This document shows, in pieces, positions 1 to 5,088 of a stretch of DNA of 6,320 bases. Each line of letters starts with the position of its first letter. Position 1 is the stretch's first letter. Made by a program: the position numbers and the translations under genes. The stretch spans positions 1 to 6,320 of the forward strand of contig JAISEH010000149.1 of the NCBI GenBank assembly GCA_031264205.1, in the 5' to 3' direction. Below the pieces are notes generated by a model. It saw nothing but the letters and a program-made list of their open reading frames with translations, did no database searches and was not told the origin of the DNA. The stretch is from Candidatus Margulisiibacteriota bacterium (lineage in GTDB: Bacteria > Margulisbacteria > Termititenacia > Termititenacales > Termititenacaceae).

Positions 1-268
1 ACTTGATTTCCGTGTACAATTTTTTGGCTTTGGTCGAGAAAAAGAAAAGCCGTCTGTCTTTATTTTTAGCCAAGAAATCCGCCAGACTATCCCAGACAAT
101 AATTTTTACTTTGTCCCAATAATCCAATCCGGCGCGGCGTACCTCGCGGTCGGAGATGTCAAAACCCAGCGGCTTGACCAAGTGTAATACAGCATTCGCG
201 CCGGCGCAAAGACGGGAAATATTACCGGTATTCGGTGGGATTTCCGGTTCGACGAGAACAACATTCAC
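1..268 (-). CDS. trmL: TrmL-like tRNA (cytidine/uridine-34-2'-O)-methyltransferase, 5' part
   Basis: The first 89 codons of a SPOUT-class tRNA 2'-O-methyltransferase run off the left edge. The family methylates the wobble ribose of certain tRNA-Leu species, using S-adenosylmethionine. Seen in the sequence: the N-terminal stretch VLVEPEIPPNTGNISRLCAG, followed by HLVKPLGF and RRAGLDYWD, which are the typical opening blocks of TrmL/YibK. The C-terminal trefoil knot that binds SAM lies outside the window; full-length members are about 150-160 residues. The likely start is GTG at 268-266, three bases after the fabF stop and in the same frame, because the homology begins at residue 2. No good Shine-Dalgarno is visible, so translation probably depends on ribosomes finishing fabF. 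It is a housekeeping tRNA gene at the end of the fab transcript. The family call is strong; the exact target nucleoside is inferred. Confidence 0.88.
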   Translation of the reverse strand, partial: MNVVLVEPEIPPNTGNISRLCAGANAVLHLVKPLGFDISDREVRRAGLDYWDKVKIIVWDSLADFLAKNKDRRLFFFSTKAKKLYTEIK

Positions 269-271
269 AAT

Positions 272-1516
272 TTATTTCTGAAATTTCTTAAAAACAACTA
301 TCGCGTTGTGGCCGCCGAAACCAAAAGAACTGGACATCGCGGCGCGGACTGTCCGCTGTACAGATTTGTTCGGCGTGAAATTAAGCTGCGGAAAATTTGG
401 ATCCGGCGTTTGATAATTCAAAGTCGGCGGCAGCTGATCGGTTTCCACAGTCTTGGCCAAAATGACCGCTTCCAAACCGCCGGCCGCGCCCAAGCAATGT
501 CCTAGCGCGCCTTTGGTCGAAGAAATATTGACTTTGGTGTCCGCGCCAAAAATATTGGCGATGGCTTGTGTTTCATATTTGTCGTTCAATTCCGTAGACG
601 TGCCGTGCGCGTTGATGTAATCAATGTCTGCTGGCTGCAGGTCGGCTTCACGCAAAGCCATCTTGATCGCGCGCGCGGCGCCCTCGCCTGCCGGAGCTGG
701 AGAAGTGATGTGATAAGCATCGCCGGTCGCGCCATAGCCCACCATTTCGGCGTAAATTTTGGCGCCGCGCCGCAGTGCGCTTTCCATTTCTTCGAGGAAT
801 AAAACTCCCGCGCCCTCACCCATGACAAACCCGGCGCGGCTGGCGTCAAAAGGACGGCAGGCTTTTTGCGGAGCGTCATTGGAGTCGGAGCACAGCGCGC
901 GCGCCGCGCAAAAGCCACCCAAACACACCGGCGTAATGCATGCTTCCGCGCCGCCAGCCAGCATCGCTTTGGCTTGCCCGCGCTTGATCCACTCAAAAGC
1001 CTCGCCGACCGAATGTGTGCCGGACGCGCAGGCCGTGACTATCGCCATATTCACGCCTTTGGCGCCGGTCTGAATAGACACCGCACCGGCAGCAGAATCC
1101 GCGATCATCATCGGCACCACAAAAGGCGAAATTTTCGCCGGGCCTTTGTCCAGCAAAGTTCGCTGCGCTTCTTCGATGATTTCCAGACCACCGATGCCGC
1201 TGCTGACAATCACGCCAACTTCTTCAGGGTCGCTCTTGATGTCAAAACCGCTGTCCCGCACCGCCTCCAGAGAAGCGGCCACCGCAAACTGAATAAAACG
1301 CGACATACGTTTGCTTTCTTTTTTATCCACGCCCCAGTTTTCAATATTGAAATCTTTGACCGACGCGGCAATTTGCGCTTTAAAAGCTGACACGTCAAAA
1401 GTGGTGATCTTGGCAATGCCGGTTTCGCCAGCCAGCAGACGCGGCCAAAATTCCGCCACGCTGTTTCCCAGAGCATTGATAGTTCCCACGCCGGTAATTA
1501 CCACCCGTTTGGTCAT
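272..1516 (-). CDS. fabF: 3-oxoacyl-[ACP] synthase II (elongating condensing enzyme)
   Basis: FabF performs decarboxylative Claisen condensation of malonyl-ACP with a growing acyl-ACP in the cytosol. The protein has 414 residues, the normal length for the family, and is complete. The thiolase-fold catalytic set is visible: nucleophile Cys163 in TACASGTHS, His304 in NAHGTSTELND, Lys335 in STKGALGH and His340 in the same motif, plus the C-terminal glycine loop SSSFGFGGHNA that contains the gating Phe. The opening RVVITGVGTINALG is also typical. The ATG start at 1516-1514 has a Shine-Dalgarno AGGGG eight bases upstream that overlaps the fabK TAG stop (TAGGGG), so the two genes are probably translationally coupled (11 bp gap). 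The trmL-like gene follows after three bases. FabF rather than FabB is supported by length and by the position in a fab cluster. Nothing appears broken. Confidence 0.97.
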   Translation of the reverse strand: MTKRVVITGVGTINALGNSVAEFWPRLLAGETGIAKITTFDVSAFKAQIAASVKDFNIENWGVDKKESKRMSRFIQFAVAASLEAVRDSGFDIKSDPEEVGVIVSSGIGGLEIIEEAQRTLLDKGPAKISPFVVPMMIADSAAGAVSIQTGAKGVNMAIVTACASGTHSVGEAFEWIKRGQAKAMLAGGAEACITPVCLGGFCAARALCSDSNDAPQKACRPFDASRAGFVMGEGAGVLFLEEMESALRRGAKIYAEMVGYGATGDAYHITSPAPAGEGAARAIKMALREADLQPADIDYINAHGTSTELNDKYETQAIANIFGADTKVNISSTKGALGHCLGAAGGLEAVILAKTVETDQLPPTLNYQTPDPNFPQLNFTPNKSVQRTVRAAMSSSFGFGGHNAIVVFKKFQK

Positions 1517-1527
1517 TTTCTCAACCC

Positions 1528-2490
1528 CTACTCTGGAACGCTTTCCACTTCACGCACCATATTTTCAATAATTTTAGCGGCCGGTAAAATTTCCTTGATT
1601 TTCCAGGCATTGGCGCCAGAGAAAACCAATCCGCCCTCCACATCGCCAGCCATTGCTTTGAGCAAGCGGTCGGATATACAGTATTTGTAAGAACAGCGCT
1701 TCAAGCACTGATTTTTGCAGCCCGGAAATTCCACGGTGCCGTCTTCGATTTTGTTGATCAGCGCATTGCGTATCGCGCGCCCCGGATAACCGACCGGACT
1801 GTACATGGTGACAATATCCTCTTTGCGGCAGTTTAAATACATTTGTTTAAAAGCCAATGGCGCGGAACACTCGTCGGAGCAGACAAAACGGCTGGCGATT
1901 TGCACGCCATCTGCACCCATCTTTAAATATTTGGCGATGTCGTAACCATCGGTGATACCGCCTGCCGCCAGCACCGGTATAGACTGCACAGCCGCGCGCA
2001 CCTCCGGAAAAATCTCATCAATCGAGCGGTCTGTGCCCAAATGTCCGCCAGCTTCCGCGCCCTCGACGACCAACGCCGACGCGCCCAGCCGCTCGGCCAT
2101 CAGTCCGGCTTTGGCCGAAGAAACGATCGAAACAACTTCCGTATTGGTGCCTTCCACCATTTTGTAAATCTCGCGGGAAAAGCCAGCGCCCTGAAAAATC
2201 AGATCCACACCTTCATCAATACAGAGCTTGACCGTCTCCGCAAACCACCGAATCGCGTACATAATATTAACCGCCACTATACCCTTAGTCGCCGCGGTCA
2301 ACTTGCGGCAGTTTTGAATATCCAGCCGCAGTGCGTTGTTATCGATAGCCGAAGCGCCGATCACTCCGATGCCGCCAGCATTGGAAACCGCTGCCGCCAG
2401 AGGCGACAAAGAATTTTTAACGGACATGCCGCCCTGCACAATGGGAATTCTGGCTTTGAATTTTCCGATTTTAAGTTCTTTTAATTTCAT
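1528..2490 (-). CDS. fabK: Enoyl-[ACP] reductase II (FabK-type FMN flavoprotein)
   Basis: FabK-type enzymes reduce trans-2-enoyl-ACP to acyl-ACP with NADH through FMN, replacing FabI. The 320-residue product is a TIM-barrel flavoprotein of the FabK / nitronate monooxygenase family. Visible signatures are IPIVQGGMSVK at the start, SNAGGIGVIG (35-45), EGAEAGGHLG with the putative catalytic His150, and the FMN-phosphate segment AAGGITDGYDIAKYLKMGADGVQIASRF (175-202). A Cys-rich segment follows near residues 258-271 (Cys258, 262, 266, 271), discussed as a finding. ATG at 2490 is chosen because homology starts there; the frame stays open upstream to 2550, but that part would be translated through a terminator hairpin. 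The only Shine-Dalgarno-like sequence, AAGGA, is about 16-17 bases upstream, so initiation looks weak. Nitronate monooxygenases share the fold, but the location between acpP and fabF favours an enoyl reductase. No fabI is present in the window. Confidence 0.87.
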   Translation of the reverse strand: MKLKELKIGKFKARIPIVQGGMSVKNSLSPLAAAVSNAGGIGVIGASAIDNNALRLDIQNCRKLTAATKGIVAVNIMYAIRWFAETVKLCIDEGVDLIFQGAGFSREIYKMVEGTNTEVVSIVSSAKAGLMAERLGASALVVEGAEAGGHLGTDRSIDEIFPEVRAAVQSIPVLAAGGITDGYDIAKYLKMGADGVQIASRFVCSDECSAPLAFKQMYLNCRKEDIVTMYSPVGYPGRAIRNALINKIEDGTVEFPGCKNQCLKRCSYKYCISDRLLKAMAGDVEGGLVFSGANAWKIKEILPAAKIIENMVREVESVPE

Positions 2491-2511
2491 TTTATTTTTA
2501 ATTTTATCCTT

Positions 2512-2540
2512 AAAAAACAGGGGCAGTAAAAACCGCCCCT
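2512..2540 (-). terminator. Intrinsic terminator after acpP
   Basis: Read on the minus strand, the sequence forms a 9-bp stem: AGGGGCGGT, loop TTTT, ACTGCCCCT. It is followed after one G by TTTTTT. All pairs are Watson-Crick except one G-U wobble. On the plus strand that wobble becomes an A-C mismatch and there is no downstream U tract, so the element acts in the minus direction. It starts 20 bases after the acpP stop and ends about 22 bases before the fabK ATG. It would end or strongly reduce transcription between acpP and fabK. Confidence 0.9.
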
Positions 2541-2541
2541 T

Positions 2542-2547
2542 ATTATA
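2542..2547 (-). promoter_or_regulatory. Candidate -10 box for fabK-fabF-trmL
   Basis: A perfect TATAAT lies on the minus strand immediately upstream of the terminator hairpin. A start about seven bases downstream (near 2535) falls inside the 5' arm of the terminator stem, so transcripts from this box could not fold the full terminator. No convincing -35 hexamer is present at 16-19 bp (CGGCAA, CCGGCA, TCCGGC and TTCCGG are poor), and there is no TGn extension. It is therefore a plausible but weak or activator-dependent promoter. Confidence 0.38.
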
Positions 2548-2551
2548 CACG

Positions 2552-2569
2552 CGGCAAAATTATTTGCCG
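2552..2569 (-). other. Hairpin at the acpP stop codon
   Basis: A perfect 7-bp inverted repeat, CGGCAAA / TTTGCCG, has a 4-base loop that contains the acpP TAA stop. It lacks a U tract and is followed 12 bases later by the true terminator, so it is not itself a terminator. It may protect the 3' end of the acpP message from exonucleases or help stabilise it. Part of the symmetry comes from the final acpP codons, so chance is possible. Confidence 0.5.
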
Positions 2570-2808
2570 GAATGTTGCAAAATGTAAGACACCGCGTTGC
2601 CCACTGTTTTCAGTTTTTCCGCGTCCTCGTCCGGTATCTCCGTGTCAAATTCTTCTTCCAGCGCCATGACCAATTCCACTGTGTCCAGAGAATCCGCGCC
2701 AAGATCGTCAATAAAAGAAGCTTCTTTCGTCACCTCACTAGGACTGCGTCCCAATTGGTCGGCAACTACTTTTTGCACTTTTTCAAATATTTCTTGTTCT
2801 GTCGCCAT
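2560..2808 (-). CDS. acpP: Acyl carrier protein
   Basis: AcpP carries growing acyl chains on a 4'-phosphopantetheine arm through all steps of type II fatty-acid synthesis. The product has 82 residues, a normal length, and is acidic. The attachment site is Ser40 in DDLGADSLDTVELVMALEEEF, followed by the recognition helix with LEEEFDTEIPDEDAEKL, all typical of ACP. ATG at 2808 is chosen over an in-frame GTG nine bases upstream because the Shine-Dalgarno AAGGAGG (2826-2820) is 11 bases from the ATG but only two bases from the GTG. The gene is set apart from its neighbours: an 84 bp gap after fabG with its own promoter, and a strong intrinsic terminator 20 bases after the stop. This fits the high level of carrier protein that cells need. 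The identity is certain at family level; a role in fatty-acid rather than polyketide synthesis follows from context. Confidence 0.97.
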   Translation of the reverse strand: MATEQEIFEKVQKVVADQLGRSPSEVTKEASFIDDLGADSLDTVELVMALEEEFDTEIPDEDAEKLKTVGNAVSYILQHSGK

Positions 2809-2819
2809 ACAGTTCACCC

Positions 2820-2826
2820 CCTCCTT
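2820..2826 (-). promoter_or_regulatory. Strong ribosome binding site of acpP
   Basis: AAGGAGG, extended by GGG and TGA, is a near-complete complement to the 16S anti-Shine-Dalgarno and sits 11 bases before the acpP ATG. It is the strongest such site in the fab genes here and decides the start codon in favour of ATG 2808. Confidence 0.85.
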
Positions 2827-2846
2827 CTAAAAAAATTATTTTTCAT

Positions 2847-2880
2847 GCCGCTGATTATTTAAAAACAGCCGCCTGATTAT
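2847..2880 (-). repeat. Paired direct repeat over the acpP promoter
   Basis: Two copies of ATAATCAG(G)CGGC lie in direct orientation on the minus strand: 2880-2868 (13 bases, with one extra G) and 2858-2847 (12 bases). Their spacing is 21-22 bp, about two helical turns. The first fills the spacer between -35 and -10; the second covers the end of the -10 and the predicted start. This layout is typical of an operator pair bound cooperatively on one DNA face. The binding protein is unknown. Confidence 0.6.
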
Positions 2881-2885
2881 GTCAA
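2857..2885 (-). promoter_or_regulatory. Promoter of acpP
   Basis: On the minus strand a consensus -35 TTGACA (2885-2880) is followed by a 17 bp spacer and TTAAAT (2862-2857), which matches the -10 consensus at four of six positions. The predicted start is near 2850, giving a leader of about 42 bases with the strong Shine-Dalgarno. The -35 box begins eight bases after the fabG stop codon. The perfect -35 and ideal spacing support it; the -10 is moderate, which would suit a regulated promoter. Confidence 0.65.
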
Positions 2886-2892
2886 CGCCCGT

Positions 2893-3633
2893 TTAAGACT
2901 GCATGGTCAGACCGCCGCACACCGCGATAGTCTGGCCGGTAATATACGAAGCTTTTTCCGAAGCCAAGAACAGTACCGCATCAGCGATATCTTTAACCTG
3001 TCCCATGCGGCCAAAAGGGATTTGTTTGTTGATATTTTCCTTGATGTCATCGGTCAATTTGTCCGTCATGGCTGTGACAATGAAACCCGGCGCCACAGCG
3101 TTGACATTGACATTGCGCGGCGCGAGTTCGCGCGCCGTCACTTTGGTCAACGCCACAATGCCGCCTTTGGATGAAGCGTAATTGGCCTGTCCGAAATTGC
3201 CAAAAAGACCGGACACCGACGCGATATTCACGATCTTGCCGGAACGCTGCTTCATCATGACCGGCGCGGCGGCCTGGGACATGAGAAATGTGCCTTTGAG
3301 GTTGATATTCAAAACCAAATCCCAGTCTTCTTCTTTCATGCGCACAAATAAACCGTCGCGGGTCACGCCGGCATTATTCACCAGAATATCCACTGAGCCG
3401 AGTTTTTCTTTGGTCTGCTCGACCAGATTTTCCACTTCGACTTTTACGGTCACATTAGCCGGCGCCGCGATAGCCTGCGCGCCAAATTCTTGGGCGGTCG
3501 TCGCGCAAGCCTCGGCATTTACATCAGAGATCACGACTTTGGCTCCTGCGGCCACAAAAGCCGCGGCGATCTCTTTGCCGATGCCCCGCGCCGAGCCGGT
3601 GACAATAACTACTTTATTCTCAAATTCGCCCAT
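2893..3633 (-). CDS. fabG: 3-oxoacyl-[ACP] reductase
   Basis: FabG reduces 3-ketoacyl-ACP to 3-hydroxyacyl-ACP. The 246-residue product is a complete classical short-chain dehydrogenase of normal length. Seen: the nucleotide-binding TGSARGIG (12-19), NNAG (86-89), the active-site Asn111, Ser139 in IASVSG, and Tyr152/Lys156 in NYASSKGG. The C-terminus ITGQTIAVCGGLTM is characteristic of FabG. Asp37 lies at the end of the second beta strand (VVISDVN), a position that in classical SDRs usually marks NAD(H) preference. The ATG at 3633 has an excellent Shine-Dalgarno, GGAGG, six to seven bases upstream. The fabD TGA stop runs directly into it (TGAGGAGG), so fabD and fabG are coupled (11 bp gap). 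acpP follows but is separated by its own promoter. Identity is firm from sequence plus context. Confidence 0.95.
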   Translation of the reverse strand: MGEFENKVVIVTGSARGIGKEIAAAFVAAGAKVVISDVNAEACATTAQEFGAQAIAAPANVTVKVEVENLVEQTKEKLGSVDILVNNAGVTRDGLFVRMKEEDWDLVLNINLKGTFLMSQAAAPVMMKQRSGKIVNIASVSGLFGNFGQANYASSKGGIVALTKVTARELAPRNVNVNAVAPGFIVTAMTDKLTDDIKENINKQIPFGRMGQVKDIADAVLFLASEKASYITGQTIAVCGGLTMQS

Positions 3634-3644
3634 GAACTACCTCC

Positions 3645-4502
3645 TCAATTTTCCGGAACTATTTTTTTGACCAAGTTGGTCAAGACTTTGCCCGGACCGA
3701 TTTCGGTAAAAACACTCACTCCGTCTGTAGACATTTTACGCACAGATTGCGTCCAGCGTACAGGGGAAAATACTTGACGATACAATAAATCTCTGATAGC
3801 AGCGGCATTTGGCGCGTAATCCGCTGTCACATTGGCGACCACCTGAATTTTCGGCTCGCTGATCCGCGCGGCGTTCAGTCTTTGTTTATACTCCTCGGCG
3901 GCAGACTGCATCATGCCGGAATGAAACGGCCCGCTGACCGCCAGAGGCATGACGCGTTTGGCTCCGGCGGCGGTCAGCTCCGCGCAAACTTTTTGCAGAG
4001 CCGCGCTTGCGCCGGAAATCACCGTCTGCCCGGGGCAATTGTAATTAGCGATTTCCACCCCGGCAGATCTGGCCAAAACTTGTTCGATAATCTCGTCGGC
4101 CAGACCGAGCACGGCCGCCATGCCGCCGGCGCCGTCGGGCACAGCGCGCTCCATGCACTCGCCACGAAAACGCACCAGATCGACCGCTTCGCGGAAATCC
4201 AGCGCGCCGGCGCAGACCAGCGCGGAATATTCACCCAAAGAATGACCGGCGACCACATCCGGCAAAACATTTTTGGCCACCAGCATCGCTATAGAAACCG
4301 TCAAAATCGCCGGCTGGGCATTGACGGTTTTTTGCAAATCCGCGGCCGCGCCGGTAAAGATCAAATCCGTCAAACTAAAACCCAGCGCTTGATCGGCCTG
4401 CTGAAAAATCTCTTTTGCCGCCGGCACGCTGTCATATAAATCTTTGCCCATACCGACAGATTGCGAACCCTGTCCGGGGAAAATAAACGCCGTCTTGGTC
4501 AT
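3645..4502 (-). CDS. fabD: Malonyl-CoA:ACP transacylase
   Basis: FabD transfers malonyl from CoA to the AcpP phosphopantetheine, supplying the extender for FabH and FabF. The product has 285 residues, somewhat shorter than the roughly 310 usual for the family, with no obvious break. Seen: the oxyanion region FPGQGSQSVGMG (8-19), nucleophile Ser88 in AGHSLGEYSAL, Arg113 in RFRGECM for the malonyl carboxylate, the catalytic His194 in SGPFHSGMM, and the C-terminal EIGPGKVLTNLVKKI. The ATG at 4502 is preceded by GGGAG nine bases upstream. The gene directly downstream is fabG. Upstream there is a 45 bp gap to the XRE-like gene rather than the expected fabH, so the original fabH-fabD link appears broken by an insert. 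How fabD is transcribed is unclear: it may rely on the XRE gene's promoter. Confidence 0.95.
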   Translation of the reverse strand: MTKTAFIFPGQGSQSVGMGKDLYDSVPAAKEIFQQADQALGFSLTDLIFTGAAADLQKTVNAQPAILTVSIAMLVAKNVLPDVVAGHSLGEYSALVCAGALDFREAVDLVRFRGECMERAVPDGAGGMAAVLGLADEIIEQVLARSAGVEIANYNCPGQTVISGASAALQKVCAELTAAGAKRVMPLAVSGPFHSGMMQSAAEEYKQRLNAARISEPKIQVVANVTADYAPNAAAIRDLLYRQVFSPVRWTQSVRKMSTDGVSVFTEIGPGKVLTNLVKKIVPEN

Positions 4503-4539
4503 AATTCCCTGCTCCCATTTTTAAATTGAAAATTCCAGG

Positions 4540-4554
4540 CGGTTATTTTAACCG
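4540..4554. repeat. Short perfect palindrome between the XRE gene and fabD
   Basis: CGGTTA and TAACCG are separated by three bases, and the element overlaps the stop codon of the XRE-like gene. A run of T is missing on the minus strand, so it is not a standard terminator. It could be a small mRNA hairpin or a protein-binding site upstream of fabD. At this length chance cannot be excluded. Confidence 0.35.
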
Positions 4555-4952
4555 ATTTTACAGGCTCGCGCTACCTGCCGACGCGAAGTTTTGCTTTTGC
4601 GCTCTCGAATATTGTATCTCTGCAAAATTTTGGCAAAAACATTTTTGGCCGCGTCGTCCAATTGGCGAAAATTATGCAACACCGAAAATTCCAGACTGTG
4701 CTTATCCTGTTTCGCTTTTTTGGTGAAGTCCAATTCTTTAAACCAATCCTCGATCGGAATATTATAGATCCTCGATATTTGCCACAGCGTGGTCAGCCGC
4801 GGCAAATAAGTGCCTTTGTAAAGATGATAAAAAACGCTGTAATCCAGCGAAAGCGCCTCAGCCATTTTTTCCAGACTATCTCCGCTGTCTTTTTTGATCT
4901 GCTGCAATTTGGTGGAAATAAGTGCTTTTAACTTTTTCTCAATATCCTTCAT
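4548..4952 (-). CDS. XRE-family helix-turn-helix protein
   Basis: A 134-residue small protein with a probable Cro/C1-type DNA-binding domain. Residues about 13-73 follow the XRE pattern: a first helix, then SLEKMAEALSLDYSVFYHLYKG as helix-turn-helix (26-47), then PRLTTLWQISRIYNIPIEDWF, matching the usual P-x-L-x-T-L-x-x-I-x-x-x-x-x-I hydrophobic spacing. A charged linker, a second helical stretch (FRQLDDAAKNVFAKIL) and a strongly basic tail follow. ATG at 4952 is preferred to an in-frame GTG at 4961 because AGAGGTGA forms the Shine-Dalgarno just before the ATG and includes that GTG. It is co-directional with fabD (45 bp upstream) and divergent from the collar gene, with a 136 bp AT-rich region between. 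Sampled lines are about 40% GC against about 63% in fabD, suggesting acquisition. It may control itself and the collar gene; a role in fab control is possible but unsupported. Confidence 0.8.
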   Translation of the reverse strand: MKDIEKKLKALISTKLQQIKKDSGDSLEKMAEALSLDYSVFYHLYKGTYLPRLTTLWQISRIYNIPIEDWFKELDFTKKAKQDKHSLEFSVLHNFRQLDDAAKNVFAKILQRYNIRERKSKTSRRQVARACKIG

Positions 4953-4974
4953 CGGACTCACCTCTTGGGCTTAA

Positions 4975-5002
4975 ATTTTAGTTTAAATGATTGCCTTGAA
5001 CA
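4975..5002 (-). promoter_or_regulatory. Weak candidate promoter of the XRE-like gene
   Basis: On the minus strand TGTTCA (5002-4997, three of six consensus matches) is followed by 16 bp and TAAAAT (4980-4975, five of six). A start near 4968 would leave a leader of about 16 bases, just enough for the AGAGGTGA Shine-Dalgarno. The -35 is poor and the region is AT-rich, so this is tentative. If real, it may also feed fabD-fabG. Confidence 0.3.
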
Positions 5003-5025
5003 TTTTTATTGTGATACGATATATG

Positions 5026-5053
5026 TTGACTTACTATAAAATTCTGCTACAAT
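5026..5053 (+). promoter_or_regulatory. Strong sigma70-like promoter of the collar gene
   Basis: TTGACT (5026-5031), a 16 bp spacer ending in the extended -10 element TGC (5045-5047), and TACAAT (5048-5053). Both hexamers match consensus at five of six positions. The predicted start is near 5060, giving a leader of about 29 bases that carries AAGGGGG. It is the best promoter in the window and fires towards fabH, against the direction of the fab genes. Confidence 0.8.
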
Positions 5054-5073
5054 TTAAAGACAATTACTTTTAT

Positions 5074-5080
5074 AAGGGGG
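5074..5080 (+). promoter_or_regulatory. Ribosome binding site that sets the collar gene start
   Basis: AAGGGGG lies eight bases before ATG 5089. The frame is open further upstream to 4987, but that earlier start has no ribosome site and lies upstream of the predicted transcript start near 5060. Initiation at 5089 is therefore well supported. Confidence 0.8.
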
Positions 5081-5088
5081 ATATTTTT

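Noticed and set aside
866..1390. Long plus-strand open frame opposite fabF
   Set aside because: It is antisense to a fully conserved fabF, has low-complexity Arg/His-rich content and no recognisable domain or ribosome site.
2491..2550. In-frame upstream extension of FabK (20 residues)
   Set aside because: It would be read through the acpP terminator hairpin, and family homology begins at ATG 2490.
3882..4439. Long plus-strand open frame opposite fabD
   Set aside because: A shadow of the GC-biased codons of fabD; its product has no family signature.
4540..4554. CGGTTA/TAACCG palindrome as a terminator of the XRE gene
   Set aside because: No T run follows on the minus strand and the stem is only six pairs; kept only as a low-confidence repeat.
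4987..5088. In-frame N-terminal extension of the collar protein (34 extra residues)
   Set aside because: It lies over the promoter and upstream of the predicted transcript start, has no ribosome site, and the AAGGGGG-ATG pair at 5074-5091 is far better.
4953..5088. A well-defined operator for the XRE protein in the divergent gap
   Set aside because: Only an imperfect TTAAA/TTTAA inverted repeat at 4971-4986 is visible, which is expected by chance in such AT-rich sequence.
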